Counted from the stretch's first letter, positions 1 through 12,636 are shown. The stretch is 64,000 bases of DNA from Polydactylus sextarius (GCA_016801845.1 CM028922.1:7495501-7559500), one strand, 5' to 3'. The notes: a model not told the origin generated them from the sequence alone. A program made the numbers and translations.

Positions 1-205
1 ATCCTCAGTTCTGTAGATCTGTTCTTTGTGCAGTGAGTCAGTTACATATCAGAAGAATTTACTTAACTCTTAACTCTCTAAACTTGACTTGACGTCTTAT
101 GGGGTTCCTGGAGTGGTAGTTGACATATTTTCATTCAAGCTTTTCTTTCTCTTTCAATCAGCGTATCATTCATTCACACATTGTTCTCTCTGTCTCCCTC
201 TGCAG
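1..205 (+). other. hook3: 3' end of an upstream hook3 intron
   Basis: This is noncoding and ends in a pyrimidine-rich tract (about 172-203) and CAG. The preceding exons are outside the window. Confidence 0.8.
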
Positions 206-290
206 CGGATGAGGACCGAGAGGGACTCACTGAAGGAGACAATTGAAGAGCTGCATTGTGTCCAGGCTCAAGAGGGACAGCTTACATCAA
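206..290 (+). CDS. hook3: hook3 coding exon 1 of 10 in window
   Basis: The acceptor is ctctgcag ending at 205 and the donor is gtaaag at 291. It is read from the first base (phase 0) as RMRTERDSLKETIEEL and onward, part of the Hook coiled coil. One base is left over for the next exon. Confidence 0.92.
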
Positions 291-3200
291 GTAAAGAGAG
301 TCAGAGTGGCTAAATCTGAGTAGTTGATGATTTAAAGTGTAGGTACTTATAAAAAATAATAATAATACTGTCTCTTTGACCAGGTTTGTTCCCATTGGTC
401 AGCAACGACGGCTCTGATTCACTGGCTGCTGAAATCACCACTCCAGAGATTCGGTATGACCTTTTTTTTTTTTTTTTTTCGTTTGTTTTATTTTAGTTAA
501 TTACAAAAGAAAAGCCAGTCATGCAGAAATATCACAGCAAGGTGTATAATGGAAGATTTGGGGTTGTGTGTGGGAGAACATCTGTCAGTTTTGCATGTGT
601 GTTGTCGTACAAAAGGTCATTACTGTAAAAGAACTGGAGCCTCTTTTATAAAGCAGTACATAGGATCCATACTAAAAGTGAAAATCACAAAAAACTAGAA
701 ACTGCGCCTAGAAGCACATCAGTGAAATATAAAGAAAACGACTTGAGAGGTTGTTTAATGACAGTTGTATCCTCCCTTGATGCTGCATGTTGTGTGTGTA
801 CAGTATGATTGTGGTGCTGCATACAGATGGTTTCTACCCTCTTCCGCCTTTCTGTCACTTAAACACAAGTGAGAGTTTGGCCTAAAAACATCTATCTTTG
901 TAGGCAGTTATGTAATACTTGTGTGTGAGTTACATCAGCCTGACTTCTGCTCTCCAAGATGGCTGGGTTTTCTGCCAGTAGCAGAAAGTGCCTGGATTTT
1001 ATTTCAGTATGTGAGAACTTGTGTGTGGGGGAAAAAAAGTTGATTTAGATTGAAATCCTAATCTCCAAAAAGCTGTTTATGGACAAAAAACCCAGTCCAG
1101 GATTTTCATTACCTTTGAGAGGTAGAGTAATGAAAAAGTCTTGCGTCCTGAGGTGATGTCATATCCTGTAAGCAATCGAAGATCAGAGTAAAATGTTGCA
1201 ATAAATTCACAATTCATGTGAGATATCTCAATTAAAATTGCCCAGTGCTGGTTGTCAGTTCAGGGTTCAATGTCGAGGGTGAAAAGCTGAAATGCTCTGC
1301 ACCTAATTCAACCTGTTGCTTTCATAAGCAACATCTGGAGTTCATTTTTTGCCTGTCAGTTTTTTTTTTCCCTCTAACCTGAACACTGCCAGCAAAACAG
1401 CTGGAAACTCAGTTATTTTCTCAGTCTGCTGCAGAGGAATCAGCAGAAACTAGAGGAAATCCATTCACGTCAGTGTAACGGTTTTATTTTAGCAATCCAG
1501 ACCAGAACCTTTTCTCGGCTCTTGTTTGCCTTCTTTAGGATAATCTTTTACCAGCCCAGCAACTGTGCTTGTGTCTTGAAACATTTAGCCAGTTTTCTAG
1601 TTGGAAAGAAGTCAGCAGCCACACCCTTAAAAAAAAAACAAGACTTAAGAAATAAAAAAGACTGTGCTTAGTGGTATCAAAAAAGAAGATCCAGATCTGA
1701 TCTGATCTGTTGAGTCGTTGGATTAGGCCGAGGGGACGTCTTAAAACCGAGAGATCACCAGGTTAAATGTCTCATCCGAAGTTAATCGACTCTCTACCTT
1801 TGTTCCAGTGCCATTCTTTTTTTTTTCTTTACATCTCTTTGTGCTGTGTGGGCTGCTCAGTTTTGTTAGTTTGTGTCTCAAGTTGGTATTTTATGATGCA
1901 GAGAATTGGCAAGTAAAAGAGGAGCGCGCTGTTTCCACATCAATTCAGCCAAATTAGAATATAGAAGAGAACAACACTACTGAGCAAAAAGCAGTGGGTT
2001 TTCGTGACTTTAAACCCTGAGTGCATACAACCAGCTGGAACCTTGCATTATTGCTATTTTTAAGACTCAAATGCATCGTTTAGTCCTCAGTCACAGTCAG
2101 GGAGCCGGTGCAGGATACAGCCTCGTCAGCAGCCGCCCCAGTGACTGTCTGATCTGACAGTTTGACAGTCCAGTTCTTGTTGTATTACAGCAGTTTTACG
2201 CCTGTTTGTCTTGCTGCTTCAAAATGTTAAACAAGCAACCAGACAGATCCAGAAGATCTGTTGCACAATTCTGTTTGTACAATACGTGTATGTAGAATTC
2301 AGTTTGCCAAGTGCTAACATAAATTACCATCTCACGCTTGTATTGGCTGATGCTCACTCTAGTAGGATAATATATCACTAAGATGTGGCTTTTAAATCAG
2401 TTTTATCTCTGTGCGTCATTATTTATGCAGCAGTTAAAACATGTAATGGTTTCTTCATTTTCTAACCTTGAACAAACGGAACACATAAATATGTACAGAA
2501 CACAAGCACACACTGATGGTCTGTTTGTCTTTATGAAGTGGTTTTGGGGTAAATATTCAGTATGTTTGCTTTGAGTGGTTGTATAACAACCAATTTTTTG
2601 TGGAATTTGAAAGAAATTAACTTTAAGGTTTGTTTGTTTTTTTTATTCACAGAGAACATTTGATTCGTCTCCAGCATGAGAACAAGATGCTAAAGCTGGC
2701 CCAAGAGGGTTCAGACAACGAGAAGATCGCACTGCTGCAGAGTCTACTGGAGGATGCCAACAGAAGAAAAAATGAACTGGAGACAGAGAACAGGTCAGCA
2801 AAGGACACGGCAGCATGAAAATTAGCAGCATTAACCGCAGAAGAAAAGATGCTGAATTGTTTATAGCATTTAGTTTGGAGTTAAGAAAAACACTGGTTCA
2901 TTTGTTCTCAATACTGAAAATTTAATGAAAACGGAGCAAAGAGAATATTTTATTACTTTGATTTGTTCATGCAGCTTTGAAGGCCCATCTCTATCTGTGT
3001 GAGATTGTGTTGGAATGTAGATCCATCTTCTTTTATGTTCCAACAAAGATTTTCTTTGTCAACACTGGAACTTCAGTCAAACAACCTTTAACCAGAAACC
3101 TGCCTTTATGTCATTTATTTTATCTGTGTTTACCACTGCGTAGCTTACAGTCTATGTCGAAACTATGTTGTCAGACTGCTCTTCTTTATATCTTTTATCA

Positions 3201-6200
3201 AGGTTGATCAATCAGCGCCTGATGGAGGAGCAGAGTCAGGTGGAGGAGCTACAGAAGAATCTACAAGAACAGGGCTCCAAAGCAGACGATGTATGTAATG
3301 AAATGTTTGTTCTTTATTTTGTGGGTGTGAGCACACACGAGTGTATGCGCGCGTGTGTGTAACTGATACCAATGCTGGCAACAATCACAGAAAGTCAAAT
3401 TCCCATCATGCCTCACCTGGTAAATAGAGATAGCGCAGGACTGCAGTACACTGCTCCTATTAAAGGATTAATGTTTTTATATTTTATCTACAAATGTCAT
3501 TTGCAAAAGAGTTTTACACATTATTACTGTTGCTTCTCTGGCTAATGCTTAGAAAATAACATTTGACATAAAATTAACATTTTGTTACTAACTCCTCCTA
3601 ACATTAACCATTTCTAACAGCCAGTGTTTGATTTCTGTTTGCGTGTATTGTTGCATTATGTCTGTGTTGTTCTGTTTGCTTGGTTAAAAGACCCGAGACC
3701 ATCATAACAAATTTTGATTGAAAACTACCAGTTTACGTATCAGTTGCTTTAGTTTTGTTCATATTAAGATTTGTAATTGTGATCCTGAAACACAAAAGGC
3801 AAAGTGTCCATTGCCATCTTCTCTGTTCCTTGTCTCCCTCAAACCAGTTTCTAGTAGGGGACAACTGGTATTTAGGAAGAGGAGGTTTGGAGCTTCTCCC
3901 AACGAGGTTTATGTGTGAGAGAGAGCTTGCATGCATGTTTTATCGCAGCCATTATGTGCTTTACTACATAATTAACTTTAATCAGAAACACTGCTTTCTT
4001 TCGTGGGGGTTTCTTCTTCCTTTCCTGTCAGCTTGTGTAGATTTGGCATCTGATCACCAACATTATCGGTCTTGCTGAAAATATCTTTTCACTCAAGATG
4101 AACAGAACACTTAGTGTTTTCAGTATTTGATGGCGTCCAGTCCAAGCTGTAAAGACAAGCTCACAATATACAGATGATTCCAAAACGAATTCCCTTAATG
4201 CGTCAGTGTAATTATGGGGAGAGTCTGTATAAAGACTATTTTTTAATGCAAGTGAAGTTCTCAGTACAGTTTCAGTCATATGAGAGATAAGGAAGTGGTG
4301 TCTCAAACATCAGGAACCAGGATGAGAAACTAGAAGCTGTGTAGACTGTGTGTGTTTTGTTAGTTGGAGCCACTTGGTGGAAGTTAATGGTAGCGCAGCC
4401 ATTTCATAAAGACAGGAAGCTGTACAACTTAGCTAACAAACAAAAGCTTCTCTACTAACCTGAACTAATATCTTCTGCTAATTTTGTACTTAGCTGTGAC
4501 GTGAACTTACCTTTATTTTCCATGAAAACATATACAGGCTGAGCAATATTTATTTTGTTCAGCATGTTAGTTTGTTTTTTTACAAAAGGTGCTATTCACG
4601 TAAACCATCTGACTGGGTAGATGTAGACTCGGGGATCTCTAGTGAGACCAGTACATTGTGGATATAAAATCAACCTCATTTGGCTCTGTGATTCTTGCAA
4701 TTCAATTAAACACTTGCACATTTCCTTCTTAAAAAAATGCTCCGTCCACTGTCAGACAATAGTAAGTATATCTTTATGATTCCAGGCTAGTTTCTTCTTG
4801 TAGAGTTCACTCTTTCTTGACCTCAAGTTTTTTGACTTCTTGAACCAAATGTGTCACAACTCAGGATGCAATAAATTTGACCTTCATAAAGTATCATAAA
4901 ATATTGGGTTTGATGTCCAAAATGATATCAAGAATCATTTTAACCACCTTTGTTGAGCATTTTAATTGCCTTTTATACTTGCGTTACTGAGTTGCTGCAC
5001 ACTAAGTGTCAAATTTCTGTGGGTTCAGTATCTTTTCCTGTTAGAAACAGAGAGAGAGAGAATCTTTAATCAGTTCGTAGTCGTATCTAGTAGATGTTTC
5101 CTGCTTGTCAAAACTCACCTCTCCTTGTTCCTTGATGTTGTTGCCTTTTTGTAGTTTAGAACCACTCTGAATGTTGGATCCTCTTTTTCAATATGTCAAT
5201 TATCAAGATTTCAAAAATGATTTTGTTGCAGAACTATTTTTAAAAAATCAATTAGGAGACGAATTATTAAAAAGTCTTATAAAATCACCCACACGGCATA
5301 GGTTTGGTCCATAGATTACTTCTCTTCTGATTCCCTCTTTCAGATCTTTGCAGTCTACAATAAGACTCTTATGACTAAGATTAATTCCAGATATTATCAG
5401 AAGACTTTACTTCCCTTTGTTGGATGCCATGAGAACTGTTTTTGTTAGTAATCCTTCAGATCATTTTCACCACAGACCAGACGTGTGTTGATCTGAAACA
5501 CAGAGTATAGTGGTCACACAAAGGAAAAAAAAATGATATGAGGATTTTTTTTTTCTTTTCTATGTCTGGCAAGACTAAAGTCAAACTGTCAGACAAAGGA
5601 AATCTTCCTCGTCACTCGTCAACTTTGATCTCGAAAATACTGACGACTGACGGTCGACAATAAAAAAAAAAAAAAAAAAAATCTTCATCATCTCATTTTT
5701 TTCCTTATACATGGTTCTAATTCTCTCAGAAATAATCTAAGCTATGTAAAACTATCTAGCATACATTCATCTTCTCTACATGTTGTTCTGTTATTCAATA
5801 TGCCACCAGTGTGGAATTTATCATCATAATTTACATATTTTATTTTAAAAATGTGCATATTTCAATGCTAATATTGTATTGAACTATGTCTTATAAATAT
5901 TTGTAGTTTATTACATAGCTACAGAATTTATCATGGAGTTAGACGCGACAGTTTCAGGGACTAGCATCACACACAAATGTGGCCGCAGGTATAAAACTGA
6001 GAGTCGACCCACATCGACATTCTGCTGCAGTTTCTGCATTTATCCAACAGAGTGGCTGCTTAAAAGTTTCTGCTTTTTTTCTTTTACAGATATAAGATAT
6101 GTGTAACTGGTTTTTTTTCCCATTTTATTGTTTTTTTTAGTCTTCCATTTTGAAGAAGAAATATGAAGAGCACATGTAAGTGATCTGTTTTTCCCACCCA

Positions 6201-7880
6201 GAGCATGAAACAGTAAAGGAATGAGCCCATATATATATATATATATATACATATAAACACATATACATACATATATGTCAAATAAGTGCTTTGTTCTTTC
6301 CATTAGGGAGAAAGTACGAGAGTTGAACAATGAGTTGTTGAAGAAAAACACCTTCGTTGACGAAATGGAGACGAAATACAACGCCAGCAGTGAGTTTGTA
6401 GCCTTTTTTAAAATACATAAGGTGTTAAGTTTTTGTTGACCCTCATCCTCTCCTGCTGTCAATTCTTGTCATTTTGCCTAAAATAATCTAATGTGTAATG
6501 TTGCTGCACATATATGACACTGAAACCAATACATGTATTATTCAATTCATAAATCTGTTAATAAAATAAGCGCAACTCTTTTCTATTGTTCCCTCTCAGC
6601 CCAACGAGTGGAGGAGCTGGAAGAGGCCTTGAAAAAGAAAGATGACGACATGAAACAGATGGAGGAGAGATATAAGAAATACCTGGAAAAGGCCAAGAGT
6701 GTGAGTAACCAGTTATAATTGACTGTAGATCAACAGGAAAACTCTGCAGGGAAACTGATTATGATGATTATTTGATTTGTCGTCTCCAGGTGATCCGGAC
6801 TCTGGATCCCAAACAGAACCAAGGTTCAGGCCCGGAGGTCCAGGCTCTGAAAAACCAGCTGCAGGAGAAGGAGAGGATGTTGCACTCACTGGAGGTAATT
6901 AAATCCATCAATTCAACGATATACAGGTTAGATGATCATCCAGCATCTTGTTCATCACTGGGGTTTAACATGTCAACTTGTAGTTTCTTGTCGAGTTGAG
7001 ACGCGAAAATGTGGAGCCGTTTGAAGCTTAAACAGTTTTTTGCATGTCTTCAGTTTTTTTGTGTCTCTTTATTTTCCCTCCAAACAGAAAGAGATGGACA
7101 AGACAAAGAGTCAGAGAGATTACGAGGAGAAGCTGATTGTGTCAGCCTGGTACAATATGGTAAGAAGAAACACCAGTTTTTACATGTGTCCTTTTTCGTC
7201 GTGGCACACATTCATGTACGGCTGGAATCATTGCTTTAAACCTTAAAGAACATATATTGTTTTAAAATTCCTCATCCAGAAAATGATTGTGATGTCAGTG
7301 CTACCAGATTGACAAAATGTTTCATGTTTTTTTTCTAATGAATGATGAGATGAGATGCGAGATGAAGAGAGAATACCCATTTTTTGTAAAAACAAAAGTA
7401 GTGATCATGTATTTTAACCTCTAGAGGGCAGCACAGACTGTTCTGTGAACCTCTCCTGCTCTGCTGGCTCTGTCACACACTTGATCAATAGCTGGTGTTA
7501 ATGTTTGTGAGCTGTTAAATTGAGGCTAATATTGTGTTTGAGCCAATTCTCTTTCTCATGCATCAAGTGAACTCATTATAGCTAATTCTGTGGGAACCTC
7601 TGACTCCGCACTGAACTGTTTTGTGCTCTGGCTCATACAGTATTAAGTTTCTATGCACTTATTGTTTCTATGCTGACAGTGACCATTAAGACCATTAATG
7701 ACTCCCCAACCCCGACTGCCCTCTTGTTTCTCCTCCCAGGGTATGTCTCTGCAGAAGAGGGCGGCTGAAGACCGACTGGCCAACACCGGTTCTGGTCAAT
7801 CCTTCCTGGCCCGGCAGAGACAAGCCACCACCACACGCCGCACCTATCCAGGCCACGTCCAGCCAGCTACCGCAAGGTAG
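206..7880 (+). CDS. hook3: Hook homolog 3, C-terminal part (10 exons, 5' end outside window)
   Basis: Hook proteins are cytoplasmic dynein-activating adaptors. They bind microtubules and dynein through an N-terminal Hook domain (not in this window), dimerise through a long coiled coil, and bind cargo (FTS/FHIP partners) through the C-terminus. Join 206-290, 384-453, 2653-2793, 3203-3290, 6141-6175, 6307-6389, 6600-6700, 6790-6894, 7088-7159, 7740-7880: 921 nt, open throughout, 306 residues plus TAG. Residues 1 to about 245 of this fragment are heptad-rich, Glu/Lys/Gln-rich coiled coil. The conserved block EEKLIVSAWYNMG follows, then a basic tail ending YPGHVQPATAR. From memory that ending is typical of HOOK3; HOOK1 ends differently. 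The fragment is about 43% of the roughly 718-residue human protein. All introns start GT and end AG, and no break or frameshift is seen. The hook3 call is confident; hook1 or hook2 is unlikely. Confidence 0.95.
384..453 (+). CDS. hook3: hook3 coding exon 2 of 10
   Basis: The acceptor is gaccag ending at 383 and the donor is gtatga at 454. It encodes LFPLVSNDGSDSLAAEITTP and a split Arg codon, a non-coiled linker conserved in Hook proteins. An 18-base T run starts eight bases after the exon. Confidence 0.92.
454..2652 (+). other. hook3: hook3 intron between exons 2 and 3 (2.2 kb)
   Basis: It opens with GTATGA and an 18-base poly-T run (462-479) and closes with TTCACAG. It is otherwise AT-rich. 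A short tandem of gatct units sits near 1694-1709. No coding segment or recognisable repeat was found. Confidence 0.8.
462..479. repeat. Poly-T tract
   Basis: Eighteen T bases directly follow a hook3 splice donor. Confidence 0.9.
2653..2793 (+). CDS. hook3: hook3 coding exon 3 of 10
   Basis: The acceptor is ttcacag ending at 2652 and the donor is gtcagc at 2794. It encodes EHLIRLQHENKMLKLAQEGS and continues to NELETEN with a split Arg. The RLQHENKMLKL stretch is one of the best conserved parts of the Hook coiled coil. Confidence 0.95.
2794..3202 (+). other. hook3: hook3 intron between exons 3 and 4
   Basis: This is a 409-bp GT-AG intron. Nothing else was recognised in it. Confidence 0.8.
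3203..3290 (+). CDS. hook3: hook3 coding exon 4 of 10
   Basis: The acceptor is atcaag ending at 3202 and the donor is gtatgt at 3291. It encodes LINQRLMEEQSQVEELQKNL and ends GSKADD in phase 0. This is coiled coil. Confidence 0.94.
3291..6140 (+). other. hook3: hook3 intron between exons 4 and 5 (2.85 kb)
   Basis: It is AT-rich and noncoding. It carries a 20-base poly-A run (5662-5681) and a long T-rich tract before the acceptor (about 6068-6138). No gene or clear transposon remnant was identified. Confidence 0.75.
5662..5681. repeat. Poly-A tract
   Basis: A run of twenty A bases lies inside a hook3 intron. Confidence 0.9.
6141..6175 (+). CDS. hook3: hook3 coding exon 5 of 10 (35-nt micro-exon)
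   Basis: The acceptor is tttttttag ending at 6140 and the donor is gtaagt at 6176. It encodes SSILKKKYEEH plus a split Met. At 35 nt it is the smallest exon and not a multiple of three, so skipping it would shift the frame. Confidence 0.9.
6229..6248. repeat. (AT)10 microsatellite
   Basis: Ten AT units lie in the 131-bp hook3 intron between exons 5 and 6, followed by imperfect acatat units. Confidence 0.95.
6307..6389 (+). CDS. hook3: hook3 coding exon 6 of 10
   Basis: The acceptor is ccattag ending at 6306 and the donor is gtgagt at 6390. It encodes EKVRELNNELLKKNTFVDEM and ends TKYNAS. It matches a variable segment of the coiled coil before the RVEELEEAL block. Confidence 0.91.
6600..6700 (+). 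CDS. hook3: hook3 coding exon 7 of 10
   Basis: The acceptor is cctctcag ending at 6599 and the donor is gtgagt at 6701. It encodes QRVEELEEALKKKDDDMKQM and ends YLEKAKS. The block MEERYKKYLEKAKS is nearly invariant in Hook proteins. Confidence 0.95.
6790..6894 (+). CDS. hook3: hook3 coding exon 8 of 10
   Basis: The acceptor is gtctccag ending at 6789 and the donor is gtaatt at 6895. The 35 codons begin VIRTLDPKQNQG and end MLHSLE, matching the Hook family across the end of the coiled coil. Confidence 0.95.
7088..7159 (+). CDS. hook3: hook3 coding exon 9 of 10
   Basis: The acceptor is caaacag ending at 7087 and the donor is gtaaga at 7160. The 24 codons are KEMDKTKSQRDY followed by EEKLIVSAWYNM, a conserved motif at the start of the cargo-binding C-terminus. 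Confidence 0.95.
7160..7739 (+). other. hook3: last hook3 intron
   Basis: This is a 580-bp GT-AG intron with a strong pyrimidine tract at its 3' end (7718-7737). It has a small gatga-type low-complexity patch near 7342-7366. No gene was found in it. Confidence 0.78.
7740..7880 (+). CDS. hook3: hook3 last coding exon (10 of 10) with stop
   Basis: The acceptor is tcctcccag ending at 7739. It encodes GMSLQKRAAEDRLANTGSGQ, continues through an Arg-rich stretch, and ends PGHVQPATAR followed by TAG at 7878-7880. The tail is basic and low in predicted structure, as in HOOK3 of other vertebrates. Confidence 0.96.
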   Translation, partial: GMSLQKRAAEDRLANTGSGQSFLARQRQATTTRRTYPGHVQPATAR

Positions 7881-8770
7881 ACGGCAACAGGGCCAAAAAA
7901 AAAAAATCATATATATATACTGCGACAAACTACCTTTACAAAACTCACCAGAACTTACTTACAGTAGATGTGCCTTTTTTGAGGCGCATCACTATTTCCA
8001 TTCATTTCTAATGGAAGTTCTTGTTTTCCTTTATTCTGCCTATTGATTATCTTTTTTTTTTCTTCTTGATCAGATCCATGAGGTAGAGATACCAGGCAAG
8101 GCTGCCCAAATCTTGCACCACTTTTTTTTTCTGACTAAGCATACTTTACCCCTGACTCCCGTGATGCCAGGCTTCTACCTTTTTCACACACCCCCAGCAT
8201 ATTTAATAGGATCTGACTAATCACTCCAAAAACTCCTTCTCTTCTTCTCTTTCTACCACTGACCTTCTTCAACGTGTACTGTGGTAAACTTTTTTTTTTG
8301 CCAAGCAGATAATCTGGACCTGAAGGCTGAGAAGGCTCACGCTGTCTTGAAAAATTACTGTCATTTATGTTTTAGCAGAACTGCTCTACCTTGTTCATGC
8401 AGTATTTATGCACATCTCTACCTGTGACAACCTTTGAGGTTCATCTTGTTGTTGTTTTTGTTTTTTGGACTGGAGTTGACAGGCTTTTTGGTTAATCTGT
8501 TTTGACTCTTACGATGTAGCTTTATGAGGGTTAACAGCATTTTTTCAGTTACATGTGTTGATGTTTGTAATGAAGATATTTTCAGAAAGTTGCCCCTTTG
8601 CTTTGTCTTTGTTTTTTAGAGCAACTAATACACGGAGGCATAGGAAGATGTACAGTCCTCACATGTAAATGTTCCATTTGCTTGCTTAATGGTCTGAGTA
8701 ATATATGTTTCGGAAGCAAAAAAAACAAACAAAAATAATGCAGGTAACTGTTGGCTGGTTACAGTGCAGC

Positions 8771-8776
8771 AATAAA
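8771..8776 (+). terminator. hook3: Possible proximal poly(A) signal of hook3
   Basis: The AATAAA hexamer is in gcaataaagtgtgaaagg, about 0.9 kb after the stop codon, with a G/T-containing sequence right after. It could give a short 3'UTR isoform. The support is the hexamer only. Confidence 0.3.
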
Positions 8777-11261
8777 GTGTGAAAGGTAATTTTCTCCCAA
8801 GAGAAACATGACGCGTAACATTGTTTCAGAAAGAAAGCACATTCAATGTGCTGCATAATAATATTGATTTATATTCACTAAGTTGTGAAATGCAGTAAAT
8901 TATGAGTTCATGTTCTTTTAGCTTTACCAGCATTTACCAAGTTGTCTCAGACAACACCTAATGTGCCATAGTATTCAAACTTACATGTATGTGTCACGTA
9001 TTTGGTTAGAATTGTTCATGGAATACTACAGACTTCCCCTGTTACATAGGAATGAATGTGTGGAAACTTAGTTATTAGTTTTAGATCCTGGGACTCTGGT
9101 TGAAACAGGATGTAGCATTTGTTTGCCACCATAGAAGAAAAATATTTTTTTTCCAAAGTGTTTTAAAAGGTGCTGTGATGATTATGACACAGTGTTGCCC
9201 ATGCCTGTTTAAGTAGGAGTCTTGAATAAGTTGTCATCCATCTTTTGTTCCATTATCTTTACATGGTCATTAGTTTTTTGTTTTTGTTTTGTTTTTTTTT
9301 TTTTTTTTTAACATGATGGGTTTGTAGAAGCATTGAAATTAACCCTGTTCATTTTCTGTTTGTGTTTACACGAGGGCCAGACATTTAGGCTAACAGGCCC
9401 TGTCATCTGACCTTTTTCTCTCTCTCTCCTCCTTCAACAGCAATGTCACTGCATGACTGGCACACCAGTGAAACTGGCCGGGCCTGGTGTGGCTGAGCTA
9501 GGCTGAGGCGCTCGATGCATGAACTACCTGTCTGCCTACTGTTTGCATGACTTTGCATTGACTCGAGCCTGCGAATAACCAGCACAGCCAGCAGCAGCAT
9601 GAGCACTAACAACCCTCTGCGGTGTCATGCTTTGTAACCTCCAGACAAGCCTGAGGAGTGATGTGATCAGAGAGAAAAAAAAAGAAAACCCTCACCCCTC
9701 CTTCCTCCAATTAAACTCCTTTCCATCCTTTCAGCTCCTTGCCCTCCTTGTTCTCCTGTTCTTCGTTGTCCTCTCCATCTCTTCTACTCTAACCCTCCTC
9801 TACTTACTCTTCGTGGACATGCCTGTTTGTGCTTCCCAACTGCATGAAGTCTGTTACTCTCCAACCAACAGCGTAATACAAACACTTAAGGCAGAGTCAG
9901 AATATCGCAGTGTTGTTTGTCGATCAACCCGTTGACATGATAGACCTTTTGTGTCGTGCTTGTGTGTAACTTGACGTCGGCTAGCTACTTCAGGATACCT
10001 CAATGACATATTTCCACATATCTGTTCTCTGTTCTGTTTTTCTTATTATTATTATTATATTTACACAGTTTGAGGACATTTTTTTTTACCAATAAGAGAG
10101 AAATATTTCAGAGGTGTAGCCTGTGAGTTCATCTGCATAACATACGTGTTTCTTCTGCAATGATTCTGCCCGGGCTCTGCTGATCGTGTTGCAAGATGGC
10201 GTCTTAGAAGTGTTTTTAAGTTAAGTATTAACGAGAACACCAGGTTCTGCACTAAAGGAGACGTTGTGGAGTATTACTGGGTTTCCCTTTAGGCCTTTTT
10301 GACAGTTTGCAGTGGGAGCATAGGACAGCAAATTAAGTGTTTTAGATGAATAACATTATTACAGGTATTCTTTTATACAGAAAAAAGCACCCATTAAGTC
10401 TATTTGCAATATTTCTTTAGCAGTAATTTAATGTGAGTGTAGTTTTTTATTTCTGGATAAAATACAGATTGATACGCATTATATAGTGATTCTGATGTTG
10501 GCTGTCTGTGTATTTTGTCTAGTAGCAAACAAATGCATTTTGTCATAAAGACATATAACTGTACATTAGCTCATGTAGGCTAACGTATGTTTGTTCAGTT
10601 GGAATGAAAGGGCTAATCACTTAAAAGACATGGAAAGGGAACAGAACAGTTTTGGCATTAATTGTTAATGGAGGATGTTGACTGCATTAACATGCAGTGG
10701 TAACTGCACAGCAATAGACATGAGTTACAGTAGATGTGAATGATGGTAAATGGTAAAACTTGATTTGTCGTTGCTGTACGTCATTCTGTATATTTTGTGT
10801 AGCTTTTTTATTTAGATTTTATTTCCAGAGCTCGGACATGAGGACATATGCATATTACAGGCATAAATGCATACATGTATTTAAATGAGAGAGATGGTTG
10901 AATGCTCCAACTTAGTGCCTTTGTTTAAAATATGATCTTTGGGAGAAAAAAAAGAGGTTGTGGTCGTCTTAGGACTGAAGGCACATTGCCTTTAGAGACC
11001 AGTTTTATTGTTTTATTTGAAAAGAGGAAACAATGTTAAAGGTGAGCTTAAGTCTCACCCACAGGATTTATTTCTTAACTTGTATTGTTTAGATGAAGTA
11101 GGCTTAATGAGGGCTTTTTTCTTTCCAGTTTTTAACCTATTTTACTCATAATTGTTATATAATGTAACCTTGGTTTAATTCATACCATGCATTTTTATCT
11201 CGATGGCTTATTTATTCTTTTGCTGCTTGTACAATGATGTTTTTATGTTTTGTTTTTGCTT

Positions 11262-11267
<6 letters not shown>

Positions 11268-11297
<30 letters not shown>
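11268..11297. repeat. (TA)n microsatellite in hook3 3'UTR
   Basis: About 15 uninterrupted TA units follow a T-run. Confidence 0.95.
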
Positions 11298-11300
<3 letters not shown>

Positions 11301-12070
11301 TAGTATTATTAATCACCACTTATACTGTTACAATGGATGTGAAATTTCCACACAGCATCAAAAATACTGTTAAATACTTGTCTTATGCAACGAAACGAAG
11401 GAGGAGGTTTTGGAACGGAGCAGCGTTTGGTTTCATCTTATGTAAACAACAAGGAACAAATAACACAAGCTTATATTTACCTCTTGTCCTTTTTTCAAAA
11501 AAAGAGAAAAATTCCCATGATAACAAACTTGTCGCGTTTGAAAAATGAATGTTTTTTTTCACCAACAGGAAAAAAAAAACAAAAAAACAAAGAGAGCACA
11601 TTTAACATTTTCATTCACTGAATTGTAAGTGAATTACTGTGACCCTATAGGTCATCTTATTTTTCCAGTGTTAGAAGTGACAGCAACAAAGACCGCAGCT
11701 TTTGTTTGTGGATGCGGGAGAGTGGAAAAAAGGTGGTTTCATTAGCTGTTATGGATGCATGTGTAACTTAAATTAAAATGATGCCACATCAGATATTTAA
11801 TTAAGTATCTTAATGAAACGAGGACAAATTAGACTCCTTGTTTTGGGTATTAAAACAAAATTATGTTCCAGAAGTGAGTAATGAATAACATTTTCAGTAT
11901 TGATTCATTTTCAAAAGAAAGAGGTGACATTTTTTGTCTCATTTTCTAATTTTTCTCCTCGTGTTTTGTAAATCACTTCCCATTAACATCTACAGTTTGA
12001 GCTGTAAGTTATATTACACAGGACTATTTTGACCGTCCATTCCCACAAGTCATTGGTTTGGTAGGAAATC

Positions 12071-12078
12071 TGTATATA
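12071..12078 (+). promoter_or_regulatory. hook3: Pumilio-type element TGTATATA in hook3 3'UTR
   Basis: It is an exact match to the TGTANATA consensus bound by Pumilio RNA-binding proteins. Two further matches follow at 12637-12644 and 12791-12798. Binding is inferred from the motif alone. Confidence 0.35.
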
Positions 12079-12636
12079 ATGGAACACATCCACTGTATGG
12101 TTGACCTGTATCAGGGATGGTGGGGAAACAGTTTCATGTTATTTGATATTCTCCCTTGTTATCCACCCTTAATTCAGCCACTGTATTTTGTTGCTTTTAT
12201 GTGTCTGTATATTCTTAATGTTACCTTGATGCAATTGACGAGATAAAAGGGGGAAATATTATCACAACATGTCTGGTGTTGCAAGCCAGCTGGGTCAGAC
12301 ACCCTGATGTCCTCTTCTTTAGTTCAAAACATTACATGATTGCAAGTTCCAAGACCCTGTCATAATGTGGTGTATTACTTACATGCCTGAGCTAAAATGA
12401 GTACCCAGTATTCCCTAGTGTTACTTGACTGCTTACTCGCACTGTGGGCTGGTCAAAAGTGCGTTATAATTGATGAAAAGAACAACATGAGGCTGTCGAC
12501 AGGTCAGGATCTTATCACGATGTGTGCAGTGTTTGCTGTATTTTTTTAATCATTGGAAAACTTTTCTTTACATATTGAAGTAGCAAATAACCTTCCATTT
12601 GCCAAGTTTTCTATTGCTCTTATATAAAACACACTA

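Noticed and set aside
8085..8095. 'tgaggtagagat', similar to the first bases of let-7 microRNA
   Set aside because: Only eight bases agree and there is no complementary arm nearby for a hairpin.
9627..9935. 102-codon hydrophobic open frame in the hook3 3'UTR
   Set aside because: The Leu/Phe/Val-rich product comes from a CT-rich stretch. It lies well inside the inferred 3'UTR, with no start context or family resemblance.
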